A program made the translations under genes and the position numbers. 53,623 bases of DNA from CBDCWO01 sp965223405 (GTDB lineage Bacteria > Bacteroidota > Bacteroidia > Chitinophagales > Saprospiraceae), in contig CBDCWO010000003.1 of NCBI GenBank assembly GCA_965223405.1, positions 1 through 53,623 of the forward strand, written 5' to 3'. Position 1 is the first letter of the stretch; every line of letters begins with the position of its first letter. Below are positions 1 to 9,400 of this stretch, in pieces. The notes below the pieces were generated by a model. It did no database searches and was not told where the DNA came from. It saw only the letters and a program-made list of their open reading frames with translations.

Positions 1-376
1 TCTCTGGAAATTCTTCCATAAAACAATTAAACTCGTTTAACAATCTGGTACGATCGGGCAACAGGCTAATGTACTCCTCTATTCTCACTGGATTCTTGGG
101 TCCCATTTCAAGAAGTTCATTAAATTGTTTGGAAACCAGATGGTTTATTAAATTGAGATAGGAAGTAATTCTTTTAGCTCGGTAATCTTCCATTTTATCC
201 GTTATTTCCTGATAAAAGAGATTATACCTTAAGCAATACATTTTTCTTAGCCTTTCGAGCAGGCCGTCATCACATAAAGAAATAACGGAATCAATCCCAA
301 AGCGAGCCACTTTTAATGGAGTATCTACGGTAAATCCAATTCCCATTACTGGAATATGAAATGTATGTCTTTTCAT
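1..376 (-). CDS. Unrecognised conserved protein, N-terminal part
   Basis: An open frame runs leftward from an ATG at 376 and leaves the window without a stop, so only the first 125 residues are visible. The start reads MKRHTFHIPVMGIGFTVDTP, continuing with LKVARFGIDSVISLCDDGLL. This looks like a well-conserved cytoplasmic N-terminus with no signal peptide or membrane segment. I have the impression that similar N-termini occur in larger Bacteroidota proteins, but I cannot name the family and assign no function. It lies on the same strand as the Nod-like gene upstream of it, with a 224-nt gap that holds a strong terminator hairpin, so it is probably transcribed separately. Confidence 0.6.
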   Translation of the reverse strand, partial: MKRHTFHIPVMGIGFTVDTPLKVARFGIDSVISLCDDGLLERLRKMYCLRYNLFYQEITDKMEDYRAKRITSYLNLINHLVSKQFNELLEMGPKNPVRIEEYISLLPDRTRLLNEFNCFMEEFPE

Positions 377-490
377 TGGTAATCTATTTTTGTTTTTAAA
401 TTGTATAGATCAATATAAGTTTGATGATTTCTGTTTTAATTTATTTCTTGATTGCCTAAATGTAAATTAATTGTACTATTCATTCCTACA

Positions 491-527
491 TAGAAAACAA
501 ACAAAGGGTGGTCGAGGAAACCACCCT
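491..527 (-). terminator. Rho-independent terminator after the Nod-like gene
   Basis: A perfect 8-bp inverted repeat (AGGGTGGT at 505-512, ACCACCCT at 520-527) with a 7-nt loop lies about 75 nt past the stop of the Nod-like gene. Read on the minus strand, the hairpin is followed by TTTGTTTGTTTTC, a suitable T-rich tail. It should end the leftward transcript. Confidence 0.8.
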
Positions 528-600
528 GTAAAGTCAAACGGGTTAAACATGCTCAAAGATCCTTGCCAATTGATTCAGTTGTAGAAAGTATATTTTAGAA

Positions 601-2970
601 CTAAAAACTTTCTTCAAGCTCTTCTTCTTTCTTTGCACTTGGTTGAGTTTTAGCTTCTTCAAATGTACTCGTGACATTTGCGATTTGCACACTCTTTTTA
701 AGTTTCAGTCCTTTTCTAACGATAAACCAAGTCAAAGGGAGAACACCACCGAAAAAGAATACTGTTGCACCAATTCCTCTCATCCAGGTTAAAGACTCGA
801 ATGCACTTCCAGTTATGAAATCATTTGATCTGGCAAACCATAGGCCCTGATCTAAAACGGTTTTGAACTGAATGGCTCCCGCTGGGAATAGATCCAGTAC
901 CACCATTAGCATCAAACCTGCATTGATCGACCAAAATCCAAATTTTACCGTCTTCAGATTCCATCGGTGGGGTTTGAACATCAGCTTTGAGGCGAATAAC
1001 AAGGCTGCCAGAGAAATATTTCCATATACTCCCATCAGCGCCGCATGGCCATGGTTAATGGTAAGATATGTCCCATGTTCAAAATAATTCATAATAGGTA
1101 AATTGATAATAATTCCCATTACTCCAGCTCCGAAGAAATTCCAGAAATTTACCGCTATTAAAAAGGGAAATACTTCCGGAAACCCAAAATCCGATGATAC
1201 TTTTGAATGTCCGTTCACGGCAAAGTTGGGCATATTCTTAAATCTCCAGGCTTCTACCGTAAGTAAAATCAAGGGTACAAACTGTAGAGTTGAGAATACA
1301 CTGCCCAGGGCCATTGTGGCTACAGGCTTAGCATTCCAATAGAAATTGTGAGAAATACCCAATAATCCGGTGCCCAGAAATAAAAGTGTGGCAATGTAAA
1401 CTACCCGTATAGCAGCTCTACGACTAACCAATCCCATCAAGACCATTAAGTAGCTAACGATTACGGTAATGAACACTTCAAAAAATGCCTCAACCCACAT
1501 ATGCACAACCATCCACCTCCAAAAATCGGCAATTACAAAATTGGTTTCCGGTCTCGCTACAAATCCTGAAACGAACAAAAGTGGAATTCCGATGACAGAA
1601 TAAACAATCCAATTGGGTAAATTCCAAGGTTGAGAGCGAATAAATGCAGGTTTGGCACCACGATAAACTATAATAGCCCACAAAACAAAAACTCCCATTA
1701 ACAAGAATTGATAAATCTTACCAAAATCTACAAATTCCCACCCCTGATGTCCAAGTAAGTGCCACCAGGAACCTAACAGGTTTTTAGGTCCCATTACCAT
1801 ACCCACTAATGAGCCTGCCACAAGCACAAAAATCATCCCAAACAAAATATTAATTAAGGTTAATTGTCCTTTAATTTCCTTTTTTGACAGAATTGGCAAA
1901 ATAAAAATCGAAGAAGCTATCCAGCATGCTGAAATCCAATAAAGTGCCATCATCAAATGCCAACTCCTGGAAATAGTAATCGGGAAAATACTCCTTATGT
2001 GCACCCCTATTAATCCTAAAAAATCTATAAATTCATTCAGGGTTAAAATACCCATCAATACCTGGAGCATGAATAAAATTATGGCCACATAAAAGAACTT
2101 AAACGATGCTTTCTGAGTCCTGGAAGGAGCGTATTGGGATACTTTCTCTATAGTCAGCATTTTGGTTGAACCACGCTTAAAAAACTTATTTGGCAATTGA
2201 TTATACTGTCCAATAAAATACAAGACAATTCCACACCCTAACACAAAAGCCAACAACCCCAGTACGCTCCATAGAATTACTGGAGAGGTCGGTGTATTTC
2301 CGGCCATTCTGTCATAGGGCCAGTTATGAGTGTAGCTAAATGGACTCCCTGGTCTTTCTGCACCACAAACCCAGGCACCCCAAAAAAAGAAACTTGAAAG
2401 ATTATCAATCTCTTCTTCATTTTGAATGTAACCGGGGGTCGGAAACCCTCCTTCTCGATTATTAAGAAAAAGCTCTCGATAATAATTTTGTAGTTGAGTG
2501 TGAGCAAAGATCTGAGCTTGCGTTAACTCCACCCTATCTTCTGTTTCATTGTAAGTATTTTGCTTTATTTGCCTTCTAACTTGTTCCTGAATTATACTAA
2601 TTTCTGCTTCGGAAGGAGTTCTGTTTTCTTCATTAGAAAAATTATCAATGTAATAGTCTGCCATATACTCAGATATCAAATGCAGGGCCTCTGCAGTGAA
2701 ATCTGGTCCACGTTGGGCACCATCACCAAAAAAAGATCCGAATTCCATAAGAGCATATTTATGAAACACTTTTTGCCCTTCTTCAATTTGCTTTTGTGTA
2801 ATGACATCTTCTAAATCGTCATCGACAAAACCCGACATGGGTGGAGCATCATAATACGTCTGGAACCCAATCATACCAACACCTGCCAAGCTTATAACCA
2901 ATATAAATAATAGCGGACCCCACCAATTTTTGGTATTCATAAAATAATTAATACTGCTTTTTATTCTCAT
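601..2970 (-). CDS. nod: Putative nitric oxide dismutase (qNOR-like heme-copper oxidase superfamily)
   Basis: A 789-aa membrane protein of the quinol-dependent NO reductase fold: one N-terminal membrane helix, a periplasmic cytochrome-c-like domain without CxxCH, then about 12-13 helices. Numbered from the ATG at 2970 (an in-frame TTG lies at 2994, a further ATG at 2940), visible heme and FeB ligands are His338, His490, Glu494, His541 and the HGH pair at His640/His642. Three positions depart from true qNOR: the second FeB histidine of the usual HH pair is Asn542 (SHNFYW), the second-shell glutamate of SALEVVPL is Gln563 (STLQFVPL), and the quinol-site histidine is Asn312 (LTLNEFID). The periplasmic domain contains YTHNWPYD. 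This set matches what is described for Nod (2 NO to N2 + O2). A CRP-type palindrome lies upstream and a terminator downstream. The alternative is a divergent NO reductase; Nod assignment is strong by motif but inferred. Confidence 0.82.
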   Translation of the reverse strand: MRIKSSINYFMNTKNWWGPLLFILVISLAGVGMIGFQTYYDAPPMSGFVDDDLEDVITQKQIEEGQKVFHKYALMEFGSFFGDGAQRGPDFTAEALHLISEYMADYYIDNFSNEENRTPSEAEISIIQEQVRRQIKQNTYNETEDRVELTQAQIFAHTQLQNYYRELFLNNREGGFPTPGYIQNEEEIDNLSSFFFWGAWVCGAERPGSPFSYTHNWPYDRMAGNTPTSPVILWSVLGLLAFVLGCGIVLYFIGQYNQLPNKFFKRGSTKMLTIEKVSQYAPSRTQKASFKFFYVAIILFMLQVLMGILTLNEFIDFLGLIGVHIRSIFPITISRSWHLMMALYWISACWIASSIFILPILSKKEIKGQLTLINILFGMIFVLVAGSLVGMVMGPKNLLGSWWHLLGHQGWEFVDFGKIYQFLLMGVFVLWAIIVYRGAKPAFIRSQPWNLPNWIVYSVIGIPLLFVSGFVARPETNFVIADFWRWMVVHMWVEAFFEVFITVIVSYLMVLMGLVSRRAAIRVVYIATLLFLGTGLLGISHNFYWNAKPVATMALGSVFSTLQFVPLILLTVEAWRFKNMPNFAVNGHSKVSSDFGFPEVFPFLIAVNFWNFFGAGVMGIIINLPIMNYFEHGTYLTINHGHAALMGVYGNISLAALLFASKLMFKPHRWNLKTVKFGFWSINAGLMLMVVLDLFPAGAIQFKTVLDQGLWFARSNDFITGSAFESLTWMRGIGATVFFFGGVLPLTWFIVRKGLKLKKSVQIANVTSTFEEAKTQPSAKKEEELEESF

Positions 2971-3033
2971 TCCTGCTTTGTTTTGAACGGTCAATTTTGT
3001 TTACAAAGCAAAAAAATGAACATTACTTAGGGT

Positions 3034-3057
3034 TGATTGTGTTGCAGAACACAATCA
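3034..3057. promoter_or_regulatory. Palindromic Crp/Fnr-type operator upstream of nod
   Basis: A perfect inverted repeat with 10-bp arms, TGATTGTGTT-N4-AACACAATCA, is centred 75 bp upstream of the nod ATG. The outer TTGTG/CACAA bases and the spacing resemble FNR/DNR/HcpR-family sites. A TTTGCTTTG element follows on the minus strand near 3002-3010, so the palindrome would sit at about -40 to -45, the usual place for an activator of this family. The regulator is probably the adjacent Crp/Fnr protein. Confidence 0.75.
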
Positions 3058-3273
3058 GAATATGTTTTATAACAGAAAATATTACCGCGAGGAAATTCAA
3101 GTCATTTAAAAACTAAGCTGAATATTAAAAATAACTTTCTCGATCTAGCTACTAACTCAGCAATCCCGCACAACCATGAAATTAAAATCTATTAGGAAGA
3201 TTGTAGTAAAAAAAAGACAAGATGAATACCAAGAATGTTTCAAAAATAAATTGTTTAAAACGAACAAGAGATG

Positions 3274-3993
3274 TTATCCCATGAGGCTTATATTCTGTAA
3301 TTTGCTGACATTTTCAATGCGAATTCTTTTTCCATCAACCTGGATCAAACCTGAAGACTTAAAATCTGAAAGTACCCTGATCGCATTAGATGTATTCATA
3401 TTTGACATAGCGGCCAACTCCCTTCTTTTTAAAGTCAGATTAAGCCATTGTTCATTTTGGCAAGTTCCAAAAGTATTTCGAATAGTCAGTAATGAATCAG
3501 CCATCCGTGCACGCATGTGTTTTTGAGTTAAGCTGATAATCCTTTTGTTGAGGTTTTTAATTTCAAGAGCCAAAAATTGGTTGATTTTGTTGGCAAAATC
3601 TATGTTCGAATTGATTATTTTATGAAATACATTTGAATCAATTATGCAAACTGTTGATTCTTCCAGGGCACATGCTGTAAAAGAAAATTTGCTATTAAGG
3701 ATTGTTTCACAAAATCCAAGAAAATCCACCGGCTTGTGAAGAAACAAAATCTGCTCATTCCCACTGACGCTGCTGTCAATAATTTTGACCTTACCTTTGG
3801 AAAGGCAAAAAAGACCATTGGACCGCATGCCAGCCCTAAAGATATATTCTCCAGTTTGAAAATGTAGTTGACTTCTGGCGGCATTCAATTTTTCAAGTTC
3901 GGAATAACTCAACCCATCCAGCAATGAATATTTCTTCAGAGGACAATTGGCACAAGATTGTTCATTGCATACATTGGAATTATTGTATCCCAT
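3274..3993 (-). CDS. Crp/Fnr-family transcriptional regulator (likely NO or redox sensor)
   Basis: A 239-aa protein with a cyclic-nucleotide-binding-like beta-roll (about residues 24-120), a dimerisation helix (about 125-158) and a C-terminal winged helix-turn-helix (about 185-230, LTLKRRELAAMSNMNTSNAI). The N-terminus carries Cys9, Cys14 and Cys17, and further cysteines occur at 95, 108 and 116. This arrangement recalls FNR, where three N-terminal cysteines plus one near residue 122 hold a [4Fe-4S] cluster, though the spacing differs from FNR. The gene lies just upstream of nod on the same strand, and sites sharing TGTT-N4-AACA stand before both genes. I infer that it controls nod and itself in response to NO or low oxygen. 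An AAAGGAG stretch abuts the ATG, closer than a normal ribosome site. Confidence 0.85.
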   Translation of the reverse strand: MGYNNSNVCNEQSCANCPLKKYSLLDGLSYSELEKLNAARSQLHFQTGEYIFRAGMRSNGLFCLSKGKVKIIDSSVSGNEQILFLHKPVDFLGFCETILNSKFSFTACALEESTVCIIDSNVFHKIINSNIDFANKINQFLALEIKNLNKRIISLTQKHMRARMADSLLTIRNTFGTCQNEQWLNLTLKRRELAAMSNMNTSNAIRVLSDFKSSGLIQVDGKRIRIENVSKLQNISLMG

Positions 3994-4369
3994 CTCCTTT
4001 ACAAATTTTGCCTCAAAATTAACGCATAATTAAAAAAAACCATACGTATAATCATATGTTATACAACATATTGATTTAATACTCATTCAAGGAAAAATTA
4101 GAACTACCTTATGATGATTCTGTACCCATTGGTTACTTTTTCCCAACCATATGGATTTTGCAACTTCACCTCGGTTTCAAGATTCGGATAGATAAGAGTT
4201 TTTATAGAGAAACCCAAATAAGAAGTTTTATTTTACAAAACCCACAAGTCAAAAATGGAGCATTCTGACCCAAATTTGAAATAAGAGTTTCATTTTCTTG
4301 CAAAGATTCTACACTATTGTTTGGTTTGAACAAATTAAACTCCCTAACTTAGATGCAAAGGAAGAATAT
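3994..4369. other. Divergent intergenic region with regulatory palindrome
   Basis: This 376-nt region separates the leftward Crp/Fnr gene from the rightward cytochrome-domain gene. It contains the palindrome at 4054-4071 and an AT-rich stretch. No convincing coding frame is present. Confidence 0.6.
4054..4071. promoter_or_regulatory. Palindrome ATATGTT-N4-AACATAT, likely autoregulatory site
   Basis: A perfect inverted repeat with 7-bp arms and a 4-bp spacer lies about 60 bp upstream of the Crp/Fnr gene start. Its core TGTT-N4-AACA is identical in sequence and spacing to the core of the operator before nod, although the flanking bases differ. This suggests autoregulation. Confidence 0.55.
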
Positions 4370-6466
4370 ATGGAGATTATTCAGTTTTTAGGTCGTTTTC
4401 ATCCCCTGGTTTTGCATTTGCCCATCGGGATACTTGCATTTACTTTCATTCTGGAATGGATCGATCGGAAGAACCAGGAACCCAAGTATCAGACGGCCAT
4501 CAAGGCAGGACTTTTTTGGGGTATGTTAACCGCTGTAATTACCGCATTATTTGGTTGGTTTTTACATTTGGAAGGCGGATACAGTGAGGATGTTCTGGAA
4601 TGGCATAAGAAACTAGGGATAATTTTAACTGTCTTTAGTGTGATCTTGTATTTGATAAAGGGAAGAAATTTTGCAAAAAAAATATATTTTCCCGTATTTG
4701 GAATAACCGTTTTGCTCTTAATTTTGGCCGGTCATTCCGGTGGGTCGCTGACCCATGGTAGTACCTATCTAACGGATAAATTACCTCAGCCGGTTCGATC
4801 ACTTTTCGGTATGCCTCCAATACAGAAGAAAGCTGCTCAATTGGAGGATATGACAGATATTGAAAACGCCATTGTATTTGATGATCTGGTCATGCCAATT
4901 TTGGAAAACAAGTGCAACTCTTGTCACAATCCGGATAAAAAGAAAGGCAAATTGGCCCTTCACTCCATCGAGGCCATCGAGACCGGAGGAGAATCCGGGG
5001 CTGTATTTGTTGCAGGAGATCCTGATAACAGTTTGATCATCCAAAATATCTGTGCCCCAATGTCAGATGATACTCACATGCCTCCGGACGGGAAAAGACA
5101 ACTCACAGAAGATGAGATCGAAATTCTTAAATGGTGGGTGAAAGAACATCAAGGCTATGATCTTAAAGTGAAAGATTATGAAATGACCGAACGAATTGAT
5201 CGTATCTTCCAAAAAGAAAAAAAGGTCATAAATCCTTTATATGCATTAGATATATCCGAGCCCAAAGAAAGTAGGGTTAACAGTATCCTGAACGAAGGAA
5301 TTCGAATTACTAAAGTCGCCCAAAATGTACCTTATCTGGAGGTACAACTCTCCAACCGCAATGATATTACTCAGTCCATGTTAAAAACATTAAAAAAACT
5401 GGATGATCAGATCATTTCGTTGGATCTGGGTAATACCAATGTGGATGACAATATGTTAAGCCACGTCAGCGGTCTAAAACATTTGGTCAAACTATATTTG
5501 GATAAAGATTCAATTACAGATGCAGGATTGAAACACCTTCAAGGACTGGAATATCTGGAATATTTAAATCTGTACGGCACCGAAGTAACAGATGAGGGGA
5601 TTCAACAATTGGCAGGGCTTAAAAATCTGAGAAAATTGTATTTATGGCAGACAGAGGTAACGGAAGCTGGAGTAAAGACACTGAATGAACAAATTCCGGC
5701 ATTGGAAGCAGATTTAGGTTTGGATGCCGCTGAAATGTTTTCCAGCGCTTCACTCCGACCGCCACTAATTGAGGCTGAAAATGAAATGTTTACCGATTCC
5801 ATTGAGGTTTCCTTTACCTTAAATTTGAGTGATGTAAATATTTATTACACCTTGGATGGATCGGTTCCTGATAGTACATCCATGGTCTACAATGGTCCTT
5901 TTTATGTAAACCGGACTTGCAAGGTCCAAGCATATGCCAGTAAATCAGGTTGGGGAAACAGTGAAATAGCATCAAAGCAGTTTGTACTGGCAAAATACAA
6001 TGTGGCAAAGGTTACCCTTACTCCAGCTCCTAACCCAAAATATAAAGGCAATGGCAGCAAATCCTTGATTGATTTTAAGAAAGGGACAACTACTTTTAGG
6101 GATGGCGATTGGTTAGGATTTGAGAAACAGCATGCCACAGCAGTGCTAGATCTTGGAAAATCTGTTGAAATCAACAATGTCACCGTAAGTGCATTAGAAG
6201 CGAGTGGATCTTGGATATTTTTTCCAAAGGGTATGCAGGTATGGACATCCAGTGATGGAACCAATTATGAGAAAGTGATTGACAAAAAGTATCCTACTGC
6301 CAAGGGGCCAACTCCTTTAAGAACCAATAATTTTACGGAGACCATGGATCCGAAGAAGGCCAGGTATGTCAAAGTGAAAGTGCTTAGCAATCTTGTAAAT
6401 CCGGATTGGCATCCCAACCCCGGCGGTCCTTGTTGGTTGTTTATTGATGAAATATTGATTGAATAA
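4370..6466 (+). CDS. Membrane protein with DUF2231-like, cytochrome c, LRR, chitobiase-C and discoidin-like domains
   Basis: I place the start at the ATG at 4370, preceded by AAGGAAG; an upstream in-frame ATG at 4298 would add 24 residues without membrane character. The 698-aa product begins with a four-helix region (about 1-130, FLGRFHPLVLHLPIGILAF, typical of DUF2231). A planctomycete-type cytochrome c domain follows, with heme motif CNSCH at 182-186 and HMPPDGKRQL near 236. Next come leucine-rich repeats (about 348-446, repeated GLKHL/GLEYL/GLKNL), a chitobiase C-terminal Ig-like domain (about 464-538, IYYTLDGSVPDS) and a discoidin-like module (about 551-698). It is probably anchored in the inner membrane with periplasmic heme and glycan-binding parts. 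Convergent with the GH92 gene. Role: possibly electron transfer coupled to sugar oxidation, inferred only from context with DUF1080. Confidence 0.8.
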   Translation: MEIIQFLGRFHPLVLHLPIGILAFTFILEWIDRKNQEPKYQTAIKAGLFWGMLTAVITALFGWFLHLEGGYSEDVLEWHKKLGIILTVFSVILYLIKGRNFAKKIYFPVFGITVLLLILAGHSGGSLTHGSTYLTDKLPQPVRSLFGMPPIQKKAAQLEDMTDIENAIVFDDLVMPILENKCNSCHNPDKKKGKLALHSIEAIETGGESGAVFVAGDPDNSLIIQNICAPMSDDTHMPPDGKRQLTEDEIEILKWWVKEHQGYDLKVKDYEMTERIDRIFQKEKKVINPLYALDISEPKESRVNSILNEGIRITKVAQNVPYLEVQLSNRNDITQSMLKTLKKLDDQIISLDLGNTNVDDNMLSHVSGLKHLVKLYLDKDSITDAGLKHLQGLEYLEYLNLYGTEVTDEGIQQLAGLKNLRKLYLWQTEVTEAGVKTLNEQIPALEADLGLDAAEMFSSASLRPPLIEAENEMFTDSIEVSFTLNLSDVNIYYTLDGSVPDSTSMVYNGPFYVNRTCKVQAYASKSGWGNSEIASKQFVLAKYNVAKVTLTPAPNPKYKGNGSKSLIDFKKGTTTFRDGDWLGFEKQHATAVLDLGKSVEINNVTVSALEASGSWIFFPKGMQVWTSSDGTNYEKVIDKKYPTAKGPTPLRTNNFTETMDPKKARYVKVKVLSNLVNPDWHPNPGGPCWLFIDEILIE

Positions 6467-6498
6467 GCAAGGAGAGATTGACTTGGCTTACATCGTGA

Positions 6499-9400
6499 TC
6501 AATAATTTTCTAACATCTCAATCGATTTAAACAATACCCCGGCAGATCCTCGGAATGTTCCCGAACCTGTCGGCTGTTTATCAACAGTGTACCACTCATA
6601 AAATCCTTGATTCTCTTTAACTCTTCGAAACATTGGAAGCATCTGTTCATAAGCATCTACCACAAATCCATACCGAATTAGTTGTTGTATCATGCGGCCT
6701 CCAAACCAGGTCCAATCACCACCGTTTTGATATCCAAAGGGATACATTCCTTTACCTTTAAAAGAACCTGCAGGGTACGGAGGATACATCGTCAATCCTA
6801 TTGAACCGGCACCACTTTTGTCTACATTTTTTATCATTTTTTGTAAAGAGGTCGCGATTTCTTCTGTTGAAAGCAATCCAGCCTCAATGGCTACTGCAGT
6901 ACCACCATGGTAATAGATTTCATTTTCGTTCAGATCATCCGGAAACGGTGATCCATCCAGATAAATATGTGGTATGAACTTTTGATTTTCACTATCCCAT
7001 AAGTGTCTGCGGGCATTGTCAAACAATTGATTTCGAATGGGCAACCACTTACTTCTTTTCTCCGGAACCAACTCAATAAAATTGTTGAGAGCAATAATTA
7101 ACATGGCATTGTCATAGATATCGATCGCATAATGCGTATCATCGGTAAGGAAAACACCCCAATCGTGCTCAGGTTGCACATCGCCCCAATCCGCAGTGGT
7201 GGCTCCATAAATCAATCCGTATTGGTCACTGTATCTTTCTTCCATCAACCATTGGAGCGCCTGTTCCATTCGCTCTGCTATGGAATGATCTCCAATTTTT
7301 TTAGCCAAGAAATTCCAATCTTCAGATTTCATAACATACTTATAAACCGCTTGAATAAGAGAAGATTCCTGATCTGTCTCAACCGTATTTTTATGACCGG
7401 CATACCTGGGTTCTAATCCGGAATACCGATAATCATACCCCCCCTCGGAATCATCAGCCTTCGATTTTGGAATAAAACCATCCAGGATGTCACCGGTTTC
7501 TCCCTGCATCCTAAAAAAAACGAGTAAATTCTCTTTAATCTCATCTGAATCATGTACTTCCATTGCCAATTCTATGAAGGTATTGTAATCGCGTATCCAT
7601 ACTTCTCCATACCCATCTCCTGCATTAAAACCAGTACCCACGACATCCAGGGCTTTTTGTTTTACGTATTGACAAAGAGAGTCTGCCTCAATGGTAGCCT
7701 TAATATTTCTTGGAAGTAGATGTTCATTACTCATGCTGGGTGGAGGCAAAGCAATACCCCAATCGGTATTCGGCAACGTATCCAAAACAATATCCAGGAT
7801 ACCTCCCTCCACCAGTTGATCGCGGTACATCCAGCCATTCTTCAACTCCATTCCATCGAAAGTTGCGGATTGGATATATTGATATTTACCGGAATGTTTC
7901 GGCTGGCCATGGATTTTCAACGTCTTATCCCCTGGCAGGGATATCTCCACTTTATCAAACAACGGGGTACCTATCTGGAAGGTAGGATCTGATGACGTAT
8001 GGCCCTGCACATCGAATAATCCGATCGAACTCATGACATACCAAGCTCCTAACTGACCCTGATCTTCATCCTGTCCGTATCCATAACCGTGCAAAGGTTC
8101 CGTACCGTAAAACTGATCACAAATAGCTTGAACCCACTTTTGCGTCAGCCAGGGTTTACGACTGTAATTAAACAGCCACGGTTGAAATAAACATGGTTGA
8201 TTACCTTGATTGTAAAGTTTTTCCAATCCGGAAAAGCTATCCAACTCTTTACCTCCTCCAAAGATCGAATTTTCACTTTGCGTGAATGCCTGATCCAATC
8301 GTTGATTAAATAAGTCAAGGCCTAATAGTTTGATTAATGATGCCGGATCATGAGGGGCATACCAGGTATACTGTGCGGCATTACCTTCCTGAAAACCTCT
8401 CCACGGTTGCATCGGATCAAAATCTTCGATATAGTCTCCATTAGCATATCGCGGGCGAATGTATTTAGTCTCAGGGTCAAACAGATTTTTCCAATAGTTC
8501 GCTTGATTGCTTAATTGCTTAAATTCCTGGATTTTTCCCAAAGATTGCGCCATACTTGCTACAGCATAGGAGCTGAATGCGAATTCGAGCGTATGAGATG
8601 CCCCAAAATTAAAAACCCAACCATTGGAGAGTGTAGTATCGTACGAATGGATATAACCTTGATTTACAAAATATCCAAGGTCATATCGACCGGAACCAAA
8701 GTCCCGGTTCTGGTATTTTGTCTCATTTTTATAGGCAACCTCAAATACTTCTTCCCACTCATCATACAAGTTGATTTGACAGTGATAAGCCAGAGCCAAC
8801 ATCAAGCCAAAGAAGTTGGTTTGAACTCCATTGGTATAAACACCAGAAGCGACACCATCGTGTAACCAACCGGTAACTTTTTGAAAATCCAGATTGGATT
8901 GTAAATATTCCTTTAAATATTCAGGATATACCAATGCCCACAATTGACCCAGATTCCAAAACCCACCCCAAATACCGTCAGTATTATAATGGTGATACTT
9001 AGGTGTTCCGTCAGGTTGCTTCGGAATTTGACCGATCGTTCCATCATTCTGTCGATAAGTCCCTCCAATATCCGAAGCTAGGCCTCTACCCAGCAAAGCA
9101 TGATATAATCCTGTATAAAATTTAATCAGTCTTGATGTGTCTCTGGACGATACTTTGATCCGTCCCAATTTTTCTCTCCAACTATTTTGTGCCTGTTCTT
9201 TGGCCTCATCAAAAGTGATTTCCTTGGCCTCGCCATCCAAATTGATCCGCGCTTGTTCGACCGATGTATACGACAATCCGATCTTCAACTCAATGATTTC
9301 ATCTGTTTCCGTTGAAAACCTCATATACATTCCATTTCCTACACCTCGGGTATTTCTTTGACCTTTATAAAGTGTATCTTCAACAAAGGTACCGTAGTCA

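Noticed and set aside
601..2970. Classical qNOR
   Set aside because: The quinol-site His, one FeB His and the second-shell Glu are all replaced, which does not fit an ordinary quinol NO reductase.
3176..3526. 116-codon rightward frame
   Set aside because: It lies antisense to the Crp/Fnr gene and has no domain or ribosome site; a chance shadow.
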